Shown here one piece after another: positions 1-9,148 of a stretch of DNA of 64,000 bases; position 1 is the stretch's first letter; each line of letters begins with the position of its first letter. The position numbers were made by a program, and so were the translations under genes. A model generated the notes under the pieces. That model did not search any database and was not told the DNA's origin. It saw only the letters and a list, made by a program, of their open reading frames with translations. The stretch is from Ancylobacter aquaticus (lineage in GTDB: Bacteria > Pseudomonadota > Alphaproteobacteria > Rhizobiales > Xanthobacteraceae): NCBI RefSeq assembly GCF_004339465.1, contig NZ_SMFY01000002.1, positions 310,001 to 374,000 on the forward strand. The letters are read 5' to 3'.

Positions 1-13
1 CGGCCCACGCCTT

Positions 14-1045
14 CTATCGCTGAAGAAACCCTTCCAACGTATTGGCAATGTTGACCCCGATCGCCTCGACGGCATACCCGCCCTCCATCACGAACAGGGT
101 CGGGCGGGAAAGGGCCGCGATGCGGGCACCGATCTTCAGATAATCCGGACTGTCCAACTGGAACTGCGAGATCGGGTCGTCCTTGTAGGTGTCGACACCC
201 AGGGAGACGACCAAGACGTCTGGCCCGAAGGCCTCGATCCGCGCGCAGGCCGCGTCCAATGCGGCACCCCAGCCGGCATAATCCGTGCCCCAGCGCAGCG
301 GGTAGTTCGCGTTGAAGCCCTCGCCGGCGCCGCTGCCGATCTCGTCGGCATAACCTAGGAAATAGGGGAACTCCTGCAGCGGATCGGCGTGGATGTTGCA
401 GACCAGCACGTCCGGGCGGTCATAGAAAATCGCCTGCGTGCCGTTGCCGTGATGGTAGTCGACATCGAGGATGGCGACACGGGCGGCACCTTGGTCCCGC
501 AGGCTTTGCGCCGCCACGGCGGCATTGTTGATGAAGCAGTAGCCGCCCATCGTCGCGGCATGGGCGTGGTGGCCCGGAGGGCGGCACAGGGCGAAGGCGG
601 TTTTCTCGCCGCCGGCGACAAGATCGGCCCCGGTCAGCGCGATATCAGCGGCAGCCTGCACCGCGTCCCAAGTGCCCGCCACCATGCAGCAGCCAGCGTC
701 GAAGGAGAAATGGCCGAGCTTGCCGTCGATGGTCTCGGGCTCGATGTCGGTCCGCATGCCCGGCGCCCGCCAGAAGCTCGGCAGGGCCGGGAACTCCCGC
801 CCGTCGGCCGTCCACATCGCCCATGCATTGGCGAGAAAGCGGACATAGGTGGCGTCGTGGACCTTGAGCAGCGGATCGAGGCCGTGGGCGGCCGGCTCGA
901 TCAATGTGCCGAAGGGGCGCTCGCCGATCGCATTGAGGATCATCGCGACTCGTTCCGGTTTCTCGAAGGCCGGGACGACCTGACCGTTCATCAGTTCGAC
1001 ATGGCCGGAATGGCCGAGATGGCGCGGCGAGTGAATGATCTTCAT
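14..1045 (-). CDS. Histone deacetylase family protein, probable acetylpolyamine amidohydrolase
   Basis: This 343-residue protein belongs to the zinc-dependent arginase/deacetylase superfamily, which removes acetyl groups from acetylated amines or lysines. The sequence shows RPPGHHA, the zinc-site block DVDYHHGNGT, a second metal-ligand region SLGVDTYKDDP and a C-terminal MEGGY. The N-terminus (HSPRHLGHSG, then ELMNGQVVPAFE) resembles bacterial acetylpolyamine amidohydrolases more than AcuC, so polyamine catabolism is the best guess. The ATG at 1045 is chosen because family homology begins at MKIIHSP; an upstream in-frame start at 1099 would add 18 residues of no recognisable character. It is transcribed away from glyA, with about 240 bases between the two starts. 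No signal peptide is seen, so it should be cytoplasmic. The exact substrate is inference. Confidence 0.85.
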   Translation of the reverse strand: MKIIHSPRHLGHSGHVELMNGQVVPAFEKPERVAMILNAIGERPFGTLIEPAAHGLDPLLKVHDATYVRFLANAWAMWTADGREFPALPSFWRAPGMRTDIEPETIDGKLGHFSFDAGCCMVAGTWDAVQAAADIALTGADLVAGGEKTAFALCRPPGHHAHAATMGGYCFINNAAVAAQSLRDQGAARVAILDVDYHHGNGTQAIFYDRPDVLVCNIHADPLQEFPYFLGYADEIGSGAGEGFNANYPLRWGTDYAGWGAALDAACARIEAFGPDVLVVSLGVDTYKDDPISQFQLDSPDYLKIGARIAALSRPTLFVMEGGYAVEAIGVNIANTLEGFLQR

Positions 1046-1288
1046 GGCGTGGCCCGGATTCGCGACTGGTGAGGGCGCGACGATACGCGCCGCAGCCACG
1101 CCCTGTCATCACCCCGTCTCCGGCGCCGGTGTCGCGCCCTTCCGTTGCGGCTGCCGCCTGCATGCAAGGCACCCTTGCGGGTGGCATGCTTTGAAAGCCC
1201 GGGGTGCTGTGCTAAGCGACCCGCCTCGATTTCGCGGTCGGCACGCCGCCGGCCGGGAGGCATCGCCACCGCCCAGGGAGGCCGGTCT

Positions 1289-2596
1289 ATGTCGTCCGAA
1301 GCTCATGCTTCTAGCCAAAACTTCATCAACCGTTTCTTCTCGGCTCCGCTGGCCGAGACCGATCCGGAGCTCGCTGGCGCCATCTCCGCCGAGCTCGGCC
1401 GTCAACGCGACGAGATCGAGCTCATCGCGTCGGAGAACATCGTCTCGCGCGCCGTGCTTGAGGCGCAGGGTTCGGTGCTCACCAACAAATATGCCGAGGG
1501 CTATCCCGGCCGCCGCTATTATGGCGGCTGCCAATATGTCGACGTGGCCGAGCAACTCGCCATCGACCGCGCCAAGAAGCTCTTCGGCGCCGACTTCGCC
1601 AACGTGCAGCCCCATTCCGGCGCGCAGGCGAACACCGCCGTGTTCTTCGCCCTCATGCAGCCGGGCGACACCTTCCTCGGCCTGAACCTCGCCGCCGGCG
1701 GTCATCTGACCCATGGCGCCTCGGTCAGCCTGTCGGGCAAGTGGTTCAAGCCGGTGCCCTATAATGTGCGCCGCGACGACCAGCGCATCGACTATGAAGA
1801 GGTCGCCCAGCTCGCCGACGAGCACAAGCCGAAGGTGATCATCGCCGGCGGCTCGGCCTATCCGCGCCATATCGACTTCGCGAAGATGCGCGCCATTGCC
1901 GATTCGGTCGGCGCCTATCTCATGGTCGACATGGCCCATTTCGCGGGGCTCGTGGCCGGCGGCGTGCATCCCAACCCGGTGCCGCACGCGCATGTGACCA
2001 CGACGACCACCCACAAGACCCTGCGTGGCCCGCGCGGCGGCATGATCCTGACCAATGACGAGACTTTGGCGAAGAAGTTCAACTCCGCCATCTTCCCCGG
2101 CACCCAGGGCGGCCCGCTGATGCACGTCATCGCCGCCAAGGCCGTCGCCTTTGGCGAAGCGCTGCAGCCGGAGTTCAAGCTCTACGCGAAGAACGTGGTC
2201 GAGAACGCCAAGGCGCTGTCGGAAAACCTGAAGGGCCACGGCTTCGAGATCGTCTCCGGCGGCACCGACACACATCTGGTCCTGGTCGACCTGCGTCCCA
2301 AGAAGCTGACGGGCAAGGTGTCGGAGACGGCGCTGGGCCGCGCTCACATCACCTGCAACAAGAACGGCATCCCGTTCGACCCTGAGAAGCCGATGGTGAC
2401 GTCGGGCGTGCGACTCGGCACCCCGGCCGGCACCACACGCGGCTTCGGCGTGGCCGAATTCCAGCAGGTCGGCGACATGATCGCGGAAGTGCTCGACGTG
2501 CTCTCGCAGAAGGGCACGGACGAGGATAGCCTCGTGGAGAGTGCCGTGCGGGGTAAGGTCGCCGATCTGCTCGCCCGCTACCCGATGTACAGCTGA
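1289..2596 (+). CDS. glyA: Serine hydroxymethyltransferase
   Basis: This PLP enzyme (435 residues, full family length) interconverts serine and glycine while forming 5,10-methylene-tetrahydrofolate, the main one-carbon source. The PLP lysine is K243 in [14 protein letters not shown], and the motifs [19 protein letters not shown] and PHSGAQAN are all present. The ATG at 1289 follows a good ribosome site (GGGAGG at about 1276); a longer in-frame extension back to 1145 is low-complexity and unlike the family. It is the first gene of a tight same-strand run with nrdR (9-base gap), ribD, ribE, ribH, nusB and thiL. The role and the identification are secure. Confidence 0.98.
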   Translation: MSSEAHASSQNFINRFFSAPLAETDPELAGAISAELGRQRDEIELIASENIVSRAVLEAQGSVLTNKYAEGYPGRRYYGGCQYVDVAEQLAIDRAKKLFGADFANVQPHSGAQANTAVFFALMQPGDTFLGLNLAAGGHLTHGASVSLSGKWFKPVPYNVRRDDQRIDYEEVAQLADEHKPKVIIAGGSAYPRHIDFAKMRAIADSVGAYLMVDMAHFAGLVAGGVHPNPVPHAHVTTTTTHKTLRGPRGGMILTNDETLAKKFNSAIFPGTQGGPLMHVIAAKAVAFGEALQPEFKLYAKNVVENAKALSENLKGHGFEIVSGGTDTHLVLVDLRPKKLTGKVSETALGRAHITCNKNGIPFDPEKPMVTSGVRLGTPAGTTRGFGVAEFQQVGDMIAEVLDVLSQKGTDEDSLVESAVRGKVADLLARYPMYS

Positions 2597-2605
2597 GGTC
2601 ACAAG

Positions 2606-3124
2606 ATGCGCTGTCCTTATTGCGGAAGCCTCGACACCCAGGTCAAGGATTCCCGTCCCACCGAGGACAGCGCCGCTATCCGCCGCCGCCGCATCTGTCC
2701 CGATTGCGGCGGCCGCTTCACCACCTTCGAGCGGGTGCAACTGCGCGAGCTGACCGTGCTGAAGCGCTCCGGCCGCCGCGTGCCGTTCGATCGCGACAAG
2801 CTCGCCCGCTCCATCGAGGTGGCGCTGAGGAAGCGTCCCGTCGACCCCGAGCGGGTGGAGCGCCTCGTCTCGGGCCTTGTGCGGCGGCTGGAGAGCATGG
2901 GCGAGAGCGAAATCACCTCCGAGATCATCGGCGAGAGGGTGATGGAGAGCCTCAAGCAGCTCGACGACGTCGCCTATGTCCGCTTCGCCTCTGTCTACCG
3001 TAATTTCCGGGAAGCCAAGGATTTCGAGACCCTGCTGGGCGAACTGGGGCCCCGGCTCGTCGAGGACGAGGCGACGGACGAACTGCCCGGCGGCCGCCCG
3101 CGTGAGCCGGGACTCGACGACTGA
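2606..3124 (+). CDS. nrdR: Transcriptional repressor NrdR
   Basis: NrdR is a zinc-ribbon plus ATP-cone regulator that senses ATP/dATP and represses ribonucleotide reductase genes at NrdR boxes. At 172 residues it has the usual length plus a short acidic tail. The N-terminal ribbon has CPYC (residues 3-6) and CPDCGG at about residues 31-36, joined by the family block [14 protein letters not shown]. The ATP-cone follows from about residue 49 ([16 protein letters not shown]). It starts 9 bases after glyA and is followed by ribD, the gene order usual in alphaproteobacteria. The identification is firm; its targets lie outside the window. Confidence 0.97.
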   Translation: MRCPYCGSLDTQVKDSRPTEDSAAIRRRRICPDCGGRFTTFERVQLRELTVLKRSGRRVPFDRDKLARSIEVALRKRPVDPERVERLVSGLVRRLESMGESEITSEIIGERVMESLKQLDDVAYVRFASVYRNFREAKDFETLLGELGPRLVEDEATDELPGGRPREPGLDD

Positions 3125-3155
3125 TGTTCTCCATGCGAGTCCGCTTCCCCACGCC

Positions 3156-4268
3156 ATGACCGGAACCGCCTCTGACGCGTCCCTGATGGCGGCGGCGCTG
3201 AGCATCGGCCGGCGCGAGCGGGGCCATACCTGGCCGAACCCCGCCGTTGGCGCGCTGGTCGTGCGCGAGGGCCCGCGCGGACCGCTTGTGCTCGGCCGGG
3301 GCTGGACCTCGCTCGGGGGGCGCCCCCATGCCGAACCGCAGGCACTTGCCCAGGCCGGGGAAGGCGCTCGCGGCGCGACGCTCTACGTCACGCTGGAGCC
3401 GTGCTCGCACCATGGCGGCACGCCGCCCTGCGTGGACGCGGTGCGCGCCTCGGGCATCTCGCGGGTGGTCGCGGCCGTGCAGGACCCGGACTTCCGCGTC
3501 GCGGGACGCGGCTTCGCCATCCTGCGCGAGGCCGGCATTGCGGTCGAGGTCGGGGTCGGCGCGGCACAGGCTCTGGTCGACCATGCCGGGCATATACGGC
3601 GCGTCACCGAAGGGCGTCCCTACATCATGCTCAAGATGGCCGTCTCCGCCGACGGCAAGGTCGGGCTGGCGGGACGCCGTCCGGCAGCAATCACCGGGCC
3701 GGCGACGCGCGCGCGCGTCCACATGCTGCGGGCCACCCATGACGCGGTGCTCACCGGCATCGGCACGGTGCTCGCGGACGATCCCCTGCTCACCTGCCGC
3801 CTGCCGGGCATGCGGGACCGTTCGCCGCTGCGAATCGTGCTCGATGCCGATCTTCGGCTGTCCCCGACCAGCGCGCTTGCCCGCAGCCTCGATGTCGGCT
3901 CGCTGTGGATCGTCGCCGCCGAGGACGCACCGGCGGCGCCCGAAGCGATGCTGGGCGCCATGGGCATCGAGGTGATGCGGGTGCGCCGTCGCCCCGATGG
4001 CGGGCTCGACCTCAACGACGCGCTGAAGCTGCTGGCCCTGCGCGGCCTCACGCGGGTCATGGTGGAAGCCGGCCCGCGCCTCGTCGCGTCCTTCGTCGCC
4101 ACGGGCCTGGTCGACGAGGTGAACCTGTTCGAGGCGCCGTCGACCTTAGGTGCCGACGCACTCGATGCACTTGAGGGACTGCCGCTTTCCGCGCTGAACG
4201 CCTATCTGTCGGTGGTGGAAGAGGAATGGCACGGCGCGGACCATCTGCGCATCATGAGGCGTCGCTAG
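3156..4268 (+). CDS. ribD: Bifunctional diaminohydroxyphosphoribosylaminopyrimidine deaminase / 5-amino-6-(5-phosphoribosylamino)uracil reductase
   Basis: RibD carries out two consecutive steps of riboflavin synthesis, deamination of the pyrimidine and NADPH-dependent reduction of the ribose. The deaminase half (about residues 1-145) has the zinc motifs HAEPQAL and PCSHHGGTPPC; the reductase half (about 150-370) begins at RPYIMLKMAVSADGK. At 370 residues it is the normal length. The ATG at 3156 gives the family N-terminus (ASLMAAALSIGRRERG); the reading frame stays open upstream through the end of nrdR, but that extension is in the wrong frame for nrdR and looks meaningless. It lies 31 bases after nrdR and one base before ribE. 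Confidence 0.96.
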   Translation: MTGTASDASLMAAALSIGRRERGHTWPNPAVGALVVREGPRGPLVLGRGWTSLGGRPHAEPQALAQAGEGARGATLYVTLEPCSHHGGTPPCVDAVRASGISRVVAAVQDPDFRVAGRGFAILREAGIAVEVGVGAAQALVDHAGHIRRVTEGRPYIMLKMAVSADGKVGLAGRRPAAITGPATRARVHMLRATHDAVLTGIGTVLADDPLLTCRLPGMRDRSPLRIVLDADLRLSPTSALARSLDVGSLWIVAAEDAPAAPEAMLGAMGIEVMRVRRRPDGGLDLNDALKLLALRGLTRVMVEAGPRLVASFVATGLVDEVNLFEAPSTLGADALDALEGLPLSALNAYLSVVEEEWHGADHLRIMRRR

Positions 4269-4269
4269 A

Positions 4270-4860
4270 ATGTTCACCGGCATCGTCACCGACATCGGCA
4301 CCCTGCGTGCGGTCGAACCTCGCCACGAGGTGCGGCGGCTCACCATCGCCACGCGCTATGAAACCGCGGGCATCGCGCTCGGCGCCTCTATCGCCTGCTC
4401 GGGTGTGTGCCTGACCGTCGTGGCGCTCCAGCCCGACGCCTTCGAGGTCGAGGCGGCGCCCGAGACGCTGGCTGTCACCACGGCAGGCAACTGGGCCGCC
4501 GGCCAGCGGCTCAACCTTGAGCGCGCGCTGAAGATCGGCGACGAACTCGGCGGCCACATCGTGCAGGGCCATGTCGACGGTGTGGCGCAGGTGCTGGCGC
4601 GCGAAGATCTGGGCGAGACGACACGCTTCACCTTCGATGCGCCAGCCTCCCTGGCACCCTTCATCGCCATCAAGGGGTCGGTCACGCTCGACGGCACCTC
4701 GCTGACGGTCAACGAGGTCGACGCCACCCGCTTCTCCTGCCTGCTCATTCCGCACACCCTTGCCAACACCACCTGGAATGCCGTGAGGAAGGGAGGGCGT
4801 GTCAATATCGAAGTCGACATGATGGCCCGTTACGCCGCGCGGCTTGCGGAGTTCCGTTGA
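4270..4860 (+). CDS. ribE: Riboflavin synthase, alpha subunit
   Basis: This 196-residue enzyme dismutates two molecules of 6,7-dimethyl-8-ribityllumazine into riboflavin and the pyrimidine precursor. It shows the two lumazine-binding repeats: MFTGIVTDIGTLRAV at the N-terminus and GHIVQGHVDGVAQV starting near residue 95. The initiating MFTGIV is diagnostic. It starts one base after the ribD stop codon, so the two are probably translationally coupled, and ribH follows after a 42-base gap. Nothing unusual was seen. Confidence 0.97.
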   Translation: MFTGIVTDIGTLRAVEPRHEVRRLTIATRYETAGIALGASIACSGVCLTVVALQPDAFEVEAAPETLAVTTAGNWAAGQRLNLERALKIGDELGGHIVQGHVDGVAQVLAREDLGETTRFTFDAPASLAPFIAIKGSVTLDGTSLTVNEVDATRFSCLLIPHTLANTTWNAVRKGGRVNIEVDMMARYAARLAEFR

Positions 4861-4902
4861 CGCCTGTACGTCGTCGGCTCTGTCAGTTCATGAGGTAACA
4901 CC

Positions 4903-5397
4903 ATGGCGAGCCCTCGCCCGCCGCGCGCATCCGATGCCGCTCAAACCATGCCGCTTGCCGGCGAGCGGGTTCTCATCGTCGAAGCGCGCTTTTACGACGA
5001 TATTGCCGACGAGCTTCTGGACGGCGCGCTTGGCGCTGTGGAGGCGGCAGGTGCGAGCGCCGACGTCATCTCGATGCCGGGGGCGCTCGAAATTCCGGTC
5101 GCCGCTGCCATCGCGCTCGACGCGGCCCTCGCGGCCGGCAGGCCCTATGACGCAGTCGTGGCGCTCGGTTGCGTGGTGCGTGGCGAGACCTACCATTTCG
5201 AAATCGTTGCCGGGGAATCGTCACGTGCGCTGATGGACCTTGCGGTGGCGCGCAAAGTGCCGCTCGGCAATGGCATCCTCACCGTCGAGACCGACGAGCA
5301 GGCCTGGGTCCGGGCGCGGGTTTCGGAAGGTAACAAGGGCGGCGGTGCGGCCGAGGCGGCGCTGGCGCTACTTCGCCTCAAGCGCCGGGTCGGGTGA
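4903..5397 (+). CDS. ribH: 6,7-dimethyl-8-ribityllumazine synthase
   Basis: RibH condenses the ribityl-aminopyrimidine with 3,4-dihydroxybutanone 4-phosphate to make the lumazine substrate of RibE. At 164 residues it is family length. Visible motifs are the N-terminal substrate loop VEARFYDDI, the block [16 protein letters not shown], and [14 protein letters not shown], which carries the active-site histidine region. GAGGTAA just before the ATG is a plausible ribosome site. It ends by overlapping a possible GTG start of nusB at 5394. In this cluster ribD, ribE and ribH supply the last steps to riboflavin; ribBA and ribA are not in the window. Confidence 0.96.
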   Translation: MASPRPPRASDAAQTMPLAGERVLIVEARFYDDIADELLDGALGAVEAAGASADVISMPGALEIPVAAAIALDAALAAGRPYDAVVALGCVVRGETYHFEIVAGESSRALMDLAVARKVPLGNGILTVETDEQAWVRARVSEGNKGGGAAEAALALLRLKRRVG

Positions 5398-5402
5398 GCG
5401 CC

Positions 5403-5897
5403 ATGACCGCAGACGACAAGCCGACCGCCAAATCTGCCGGCCACAAGCCCGTTCGCAAGAGCGCCGCCCGCCTCAACGCCGTGCAGGCCCTCTACCAGAT
5501 GGACCTCGCGGCGACGCCGCTGTCGGAAATCCTTGCCCAGTTCGAGAGCCACTGGATCGGGCAGGAAATTGAGGGTGACGAGATTGCCGCCGCCGACCTC
5601 ACCTTGTTTCGCGATATTGTCGGCGGCGTGGTGCGCGAGCAGCGGAGCGTCGATCTGCTGCTGGACGCCGCGCTGGTCCATGGCTGGCCGCTCAAGCGCA
5701 TCGAGGCGGTGCTGCGCGCGACGCTGCGGGCTGGGACCTATGAACTTTCCGAGCGCCCGGACGTTCCTGCCCGTGTCGTCATCGCCGAATATGTGAATGT
5801 TGCGGCGGCCTTCCTCGATCGGGAGGAGACCGGCATGGTCAATGCGGTGCTCGACGGCATTGCGCGGGAGAAGCGGCCGGCCGATTTCACCGGCTAG
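5403..5897 (+). CDS. nusB: Transcription antitermination factor NusB
   Basis: NusB binds boxA RNA with NusE/S10 and supports rRNA antitermination. The 164-residue product has the helical NusB core with SAARLNAVQALYQMDLA near the N-terminus and LRAGTYEL and VIAEYVNVAAAF in the C-terminal half. Two starts are possible: ATG at 5403, used here, or GTG at 5394, which overlaps the ribH stop as GTGA; neither has a strong ribosome site. Coupling of ribH to nusB is the usual alphaproteobacterial arrangement. A short charged N-terminal extension (KPTAKSAGHKP) precedes the domain. Confidence 0.94.
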   Translation: MTADDKPTAKSAGHKPVRKSAARLNAVQALYQMDLAATPLSEILAQFESHWIGQEIEGDEIAAADLTLFRDIVGGVVREQRSVDLLLDAALVHGWPLKRIEAVLRATLRAGTYELSERPDVPARVVIAEYVNVAAAFLDREETGMVNAVLDGIAREKRPADFTG

Positions 5898-5910
5898 ACG
5901 GGAGCAGGCA

Positions 5911-6921
5911 ATGGCGGACGGTTCCAGTGGCGCAAAGCCGTCCGGCGAGGATGCGCTGATCGCCCGGCTGTTCGCTCCAATTGCCACCCATCCCGGGGCG
6001 CTGGGCCTCAAGGACGACGCCGCCCTGCTGGCGGTGCCGCCGGCGCATGAACTGGTGCTCACCAAAGATGCGCTGGTTGCCGGCGTGCATTTCTTCGCCG
6101 ACGACCCGCCGGAAGCGATCGCCCGCAAGGCGATGCGGGTCAACCTCTCCGATCTCGCCGCCAAGGGCGCGCGCCCGCTGGGCGTGATGCTGGCCTTCGC
6201 CATTCCGCCCGACATGGATGTCGTCGCGCTCGAGGCCTTCGCTCGCGGCATCGGCGCCGACGCCGCGCTGTATGACGCGCCGCTTCTGGGCGGCGACACC
6301 GTGCGGACCCCCGGTCCGTTCACGATTTCCCTCACCGCCATCGGCGCCGTGCCGACGGGCGAGATGGTCCGCCGCACGGGCGCCCGGGCCGGCCAGGCCA
6401 TCGTGGTCAGCGGCACCATCGGCGACGCGGCACTCGGGCTCGCCCTGCGGCATGCCCCGGAGCGGTCGGGATTCACGGCGTTGAACGGGGAGGAGCGCGC
6501 CTTTCTTCTCGACCGCTATTTGCTGCCGCGCCCGCGCCTGCCCCTCATCCGGGCGCTGCGGGAGCACGCCAGCGCGGCGATGGACGTCTCCGACGGGCTG
6601 ATCGGCGACCTCGCCAAGATGCTGGATGCCTCGGGCATAGGCGGGGAGATCGACACGGCTCGCGTGCCGCTCAGCCCCGCCGCGCGGCGGGCGGTGGAGA
6701 CCGAGCCGACCCTGCTGGAAGTGGCGCTCACGGGCGGCGACGACTACGAAATCCTCGCCGTCGTGCCGCATCACGCGCTCAGCCGGTTCCACACCGTGGC
6801 CACCACGGCCGGCATCGGCGTGTCCGTGATCGGGCACACGGTAGAGGGGCAGGGCCTCATGGTCCGCGACGGCGACGGGGCGCCCGTGTCCTTCGCCCGA
6901 GGCAGCTTTAGTCATTTTTGA
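5911..6921 (+). CDS. thiL: Thiamine-monophosphate kinase
   Basis: ThiL phosphorylates thiamine monophosphate to the active cofactor thiamine pyrophosphate using ATP. The 336-residue protein shows the AIR-synthase fold landmarks: LKDDAALL with metal-binding aspartates, GVHFFADDPP, LSDLAAKGA, the GGDTVRT loop and AMDVSDGLIGDL. The ATG at 5911 follows GGGAGC, 13 bases after nusB. A longer frame from 5797 overlaps nusB and is rejected. It is the last gene of the glyA-to-thiL run; about 110 bases without a recognisable terminator separate it from the next gene. Confidence 0.95.
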   Translation: MADGSSGAKPSGEDALIARLFAPIATHPGALGLKDDAALLAVPPAHELVLTKDALVAGVHFFADDPPEAIARKAMRVNLSDLAAKGARPLGVMLAFAIPPDMDVVALEAFARGIGADAALYDAPLLGGDTVRTPGPFTISLTAIGAVPTGEMVRRTGARAGQAIVVSGTIGDAALGLALRHAPERSGFTALNGEERAFLLDRYLLPRPRLPLIRALREHASAAMDVSDGLIGDLAKMLDASGIGGEIDTARVPLSPAARRAVETEPTLLEVALTGGDDYEILAVVPHHALSRFHTVATTAGIGVSVIGHTVEGQGLMVRDGDGAPVSFARGSFSHF

Positions 6922-7030
6922 CAGACCCCGCCAAAGGTTGGGTGTTTCCACGATTGCCTGCGGCCCGCCATCGACCTAGCCTCGCGCCTGGGACGCTGGA
7001 GCATCCGGCGCCGGTTACGGGAACAGCTAC

Positions 7031-7795
7031 ATGAAAATCGCCAGGATTCTGATCGCGGCCGCCGCTCTCGCCATTGGCGCGGGCGCCGTGCAGGCCGAGA
7101 CCAAGAAGGTTCGCATCGGCACCGAGGGCGCCTATCCGCCCTTCAATTCGGTCGACTCGGCGGGCAAGCTCGTCGGCTTCGACATTGAGATCGGCGAGGC
7201 GCTGTGCGCCAAGATGAAGGTGGAATGCACCTTCATCGCGCAGGATTGGGACGGAATCATTCCCGCGCTGCTCGCCAAGAAATACGACCTCATCCTCGCC
7301 TCGATGTCGATCACCGACGAGCGCAAGGAAAAGGTGTCCTTCACCATTCCCTACTACCTGACGCCCGGCAGCTTCATCGCGCCCAAGGACACCGCCATCA
7401 CCGACATCGCCCCGGCGGCGCTGAAGGGCAAGACCATCGGCGCGCAGTCCTCGACCACCGGCGCGACCTATCTCGAAGACAAGTATAAGGATTCCGAGAT
7501 CAAGCTCTACCCGACCCAGGACGAAGCCAATGCCGACCTGGCCGCCGGTCGCCTCGACGCCGTGCTCGCCGACAAGTTCGTGCTTTATGAATGGCTGGAG
7601 AAGTCCACCGACGGCAAGTGCTGCTCGTTCGTCGGGCCGGACCTCAAGGACGTGAACCCGCAGGGTACCGGCATCGCCGTCCGCCAGGAGGACAATGAAC
7701 TGCGCGAGGCGCTGAACAAGGCGATCAAGGAAATCGAGGCCGACGGCACCTTCGCCAAGATCAACGCCAAGTATTTCCCGTTCCCGATCAACTGA
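7031..7795 (+). CDS. Polar amino-acid ABC transporter substrate-binding protein (ArgT/HisJ type)
   Basis: This 254-residue periplasmic binding protein has a cleavable signal peptide (MKIARILIAAAALAIGAGA, cleavage near AQA/ET) and the family 3 solute-binding fold. Landmarks are GTEGAYPPFNSVDSAGKLVGFDIEIGEALC and the DWDGIIPALLAKKYD block, as in lysine/arginine/ornithine- and histidine-binding proteins. No permease or ATPase gene is adjacent, so it is an orphan that must pair with a transporter encoded elsewhere. A 12-bp perfect hairpin follows the stop codon, and a D-amino-acid-dehydrogenase-like gene lies 93 bases downstream. The ligand is inferred only at the level of basic or polar amino acids. 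Confidence 0.9.
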   Translation: MKIARILIAAAALAIGAGAVQAETKKVRIGTEGAYPPFNSVDSAGKLVGFDIEIGEALCAKMKVECTFIAQDWDGIIPALLAKKYDLILASMSITDERKEKVSFTIPYYLTPGSFIAPKDTAITDIAPAALKGKTIGAQSSTTGATYLEDKYKDSEIKLYPTQDEANADLAAGRLDAVLADKFVLYEWLEKSTDGKCCSFVGPDLKDVNPQGTGIAVRQEDNELREALNKAIKEIEADGTFAKINAKYFPFPIN

Positions 7796-7800
7796 CCACC

Positions 7801-7832
7801 CGTCGGGCGGCGTTCGCTTGCGCCGCCCGACG
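7801..7832. terminator. Strong GC-rich hairpin after the binding-protein gene
   Basis: The arms CGTCGGGCGGCG (7801-7812) and CGCCGCCCGACG (7821-7832) pair perfectly over 12 bp around an 8-base loop, starting 5 bases after the stop of the binding-protein gene. No T tract follows, so it is not a classical intrinsic terminator. It may protect the 3' end of the binding-protein message or reduce readthrough into the next gene. Confidence 0.6.
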
Positions 7833-7888
7833 CTACCGTCACGCGTTTGACGTGCTCACATCGTTGCCCTTCGCCCGCAGGTTCCATC

Positions 7889-9130
7889 ATGAAGACCGAC
7901 ACCATCGTGCTCGGCGCCGGCATTGTCGGCACCAGCGTCGCCCACCATCTCGCGCAGCGGGGCCGGGCGGTCGTGCTCGTGGACCGTCGAGGTCCGGGTG
8001 AGGAGACGTCCTATGGCAATGCCGGGTTGGTCGAGCGAGCCTCACTCTATCCCGTCGCCTTTCCGCGCAAGCTCTCGGCACTGGTGGACGTGGCGCTCGG
8101 GCGCAATCCGGCGGCGAATTATCATTGGGACGCACTGGTGCGGCTCGTGCCGTGGATGTTTGCTTATTGGCGCGCCTCCGCGCCGGCCCGCCTGCTCGAC
8201 TATGCCCGCCACATGGAGAAACTCCTTGCCTTCAGCATTGACGAGCACGACCGCCTCGCCCGGGCGGCCGGTGCCACCCATTTCTTCCGCGAGGGCGGCT
8301 GGCTGAAGCTCTACCGGACCGAGGCCGGCCTCGACGTCGAGCGCAGCGAGTTCCCGTTGGCCCATAGCTATGGGCTGAGCGCACGCGAGATCAGCGTCGA
8401 CGAGGCTCTGGCGATGGAGCCCTCGCTGCGTCCGGTGTTCCACGGCGCGGTCATCTGGTCGGACCCGCATTCGGTGTCGAGCCCCGGCGGCGTCACCCAG
8501 GCCTATGCCGCCCATTTCGCCGAGTTGGGTGGACAGGTACGCAAGGGCGATGCTGGCAGCCTCGCCCGTCTAGGCGCCGGCTGGACGGTGATGACCGAGG
8601 AGGGCAGCGTCGAGGCGCCGGAAGTCGTGGTCGCTCTCGGCCCGTGGGCGATGGACCTGCTACGCCCGTTCGGCGTCAACCTGCCGCTTCAGGTCAAGCG
8701 CGGCTACCACATGCATTACCATGCCGAGGGCGGTGCCTCCCTGTCGCGTCCGGTGCTGGATGAAGAGGGCGGCTATGTCATCACCCCGATGGTCGGCGGC
8801 ATCCGCCTGACCACGGGGGTGGAATTCGCCCGCCGGGACGCGCCCAAATCGCCGGTGCAACTGGAGAAGACCGAGCCTCTGGCGCGCGGCCTGTTTCCCC
8901 TCGGCGCGCGGGCGGAGGCCGAGCCGTGGATGGGAAGCCGCCCGGCCTTTCCGGACATGCTGCCGGTGATCGGGCCGGCACCCGGCCAGCGCGGCATGTG
9001 GCTCGCCATCGGCCACCAGCATCTGGGCTTCACGCTCGGGCCAATCACCGGCCGCCTTCTGGCGGAGATGATGGACGGCGAGACGCCGTGCACCGACCCC
9101 GCGCCGTTCTCGGCCGAGCGTTTCGCGTAA
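7889..9130 (+). CDS. FAD-dependent oxidoreductase, D-amino-acid dehydrogenase family
   Basis: This 413-residue flavoprotein belongs to the DadA/DAO family, which oxidatively deaminates D-amino acids or oxidises related imino acids and passes electrons to the respiratory chain. The N-terminal dinucleotide motif GAGIVGTSVAHHL is intact at about residues 8-20, followed by VLVDRRGPGEETSYGNAG, typical of DadA. The C-terminal FAD contact region is seen at GSRPAFPDMLPVIG and GHQHLGFTLGP. The ATG at 7889 is chosen because the Rossmann strand begins at once; a 14-residue upstream extension has no homology value. Placed after an amino-acid binding protein, it probably acts on an imported amino acid, which is inference. 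Confidence 0.85.
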   Translation: MKTDTIVLGAGIVGTSVAHHLAQRGRAVVLVDRRGPGEETSYGNAGLVERASLYPVAFPRKLSALVDVALGRNPAANYHWDALVRLVPWMFAYWRASAPARLLDYARHMEKLLAFSIDEHDRLARAAGATHFFREGGWLKLYRTEAGLDVERSEFPLAHSYGLSAREISVDEALAMEPSLRPVFHGAVIWSDPHSVSSPGGVTQAYAAHFAELGGQVRKGDAGSLARLGAGWTVMTEEGSVEAPEVVVALGPWAMDLLRPFGVNLPLQVKRGYHMHYHAEGGASLSRPVLDEEGGYVITPMVGGIRLTTGVEFARRDAPKSPVQLEKTEPLARGLFPLGARAEAEPWMGSRPAFPDMLPVIGPAPGQRGMWLAIGHQHLGFTLGPITGRLLAEMMDGETPCTDPAPFSAERFA

Positions 9131-9148
9131 GAGGGCGCGCGCCCCGGA

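Noticed and set aside
1109..3205. 698-codon open frame antisense to glyA and nrdR
   Set aside because: It is a GC-rich shadow of well-identified genes and has no recognisable domain.
2596..4903. FMN riboswitch for the rib genes
   Set aside because: Genes from glyA to ribE are separated by 1 to 31 bases and the 42-base gap before ribH is too short for an RFN element.
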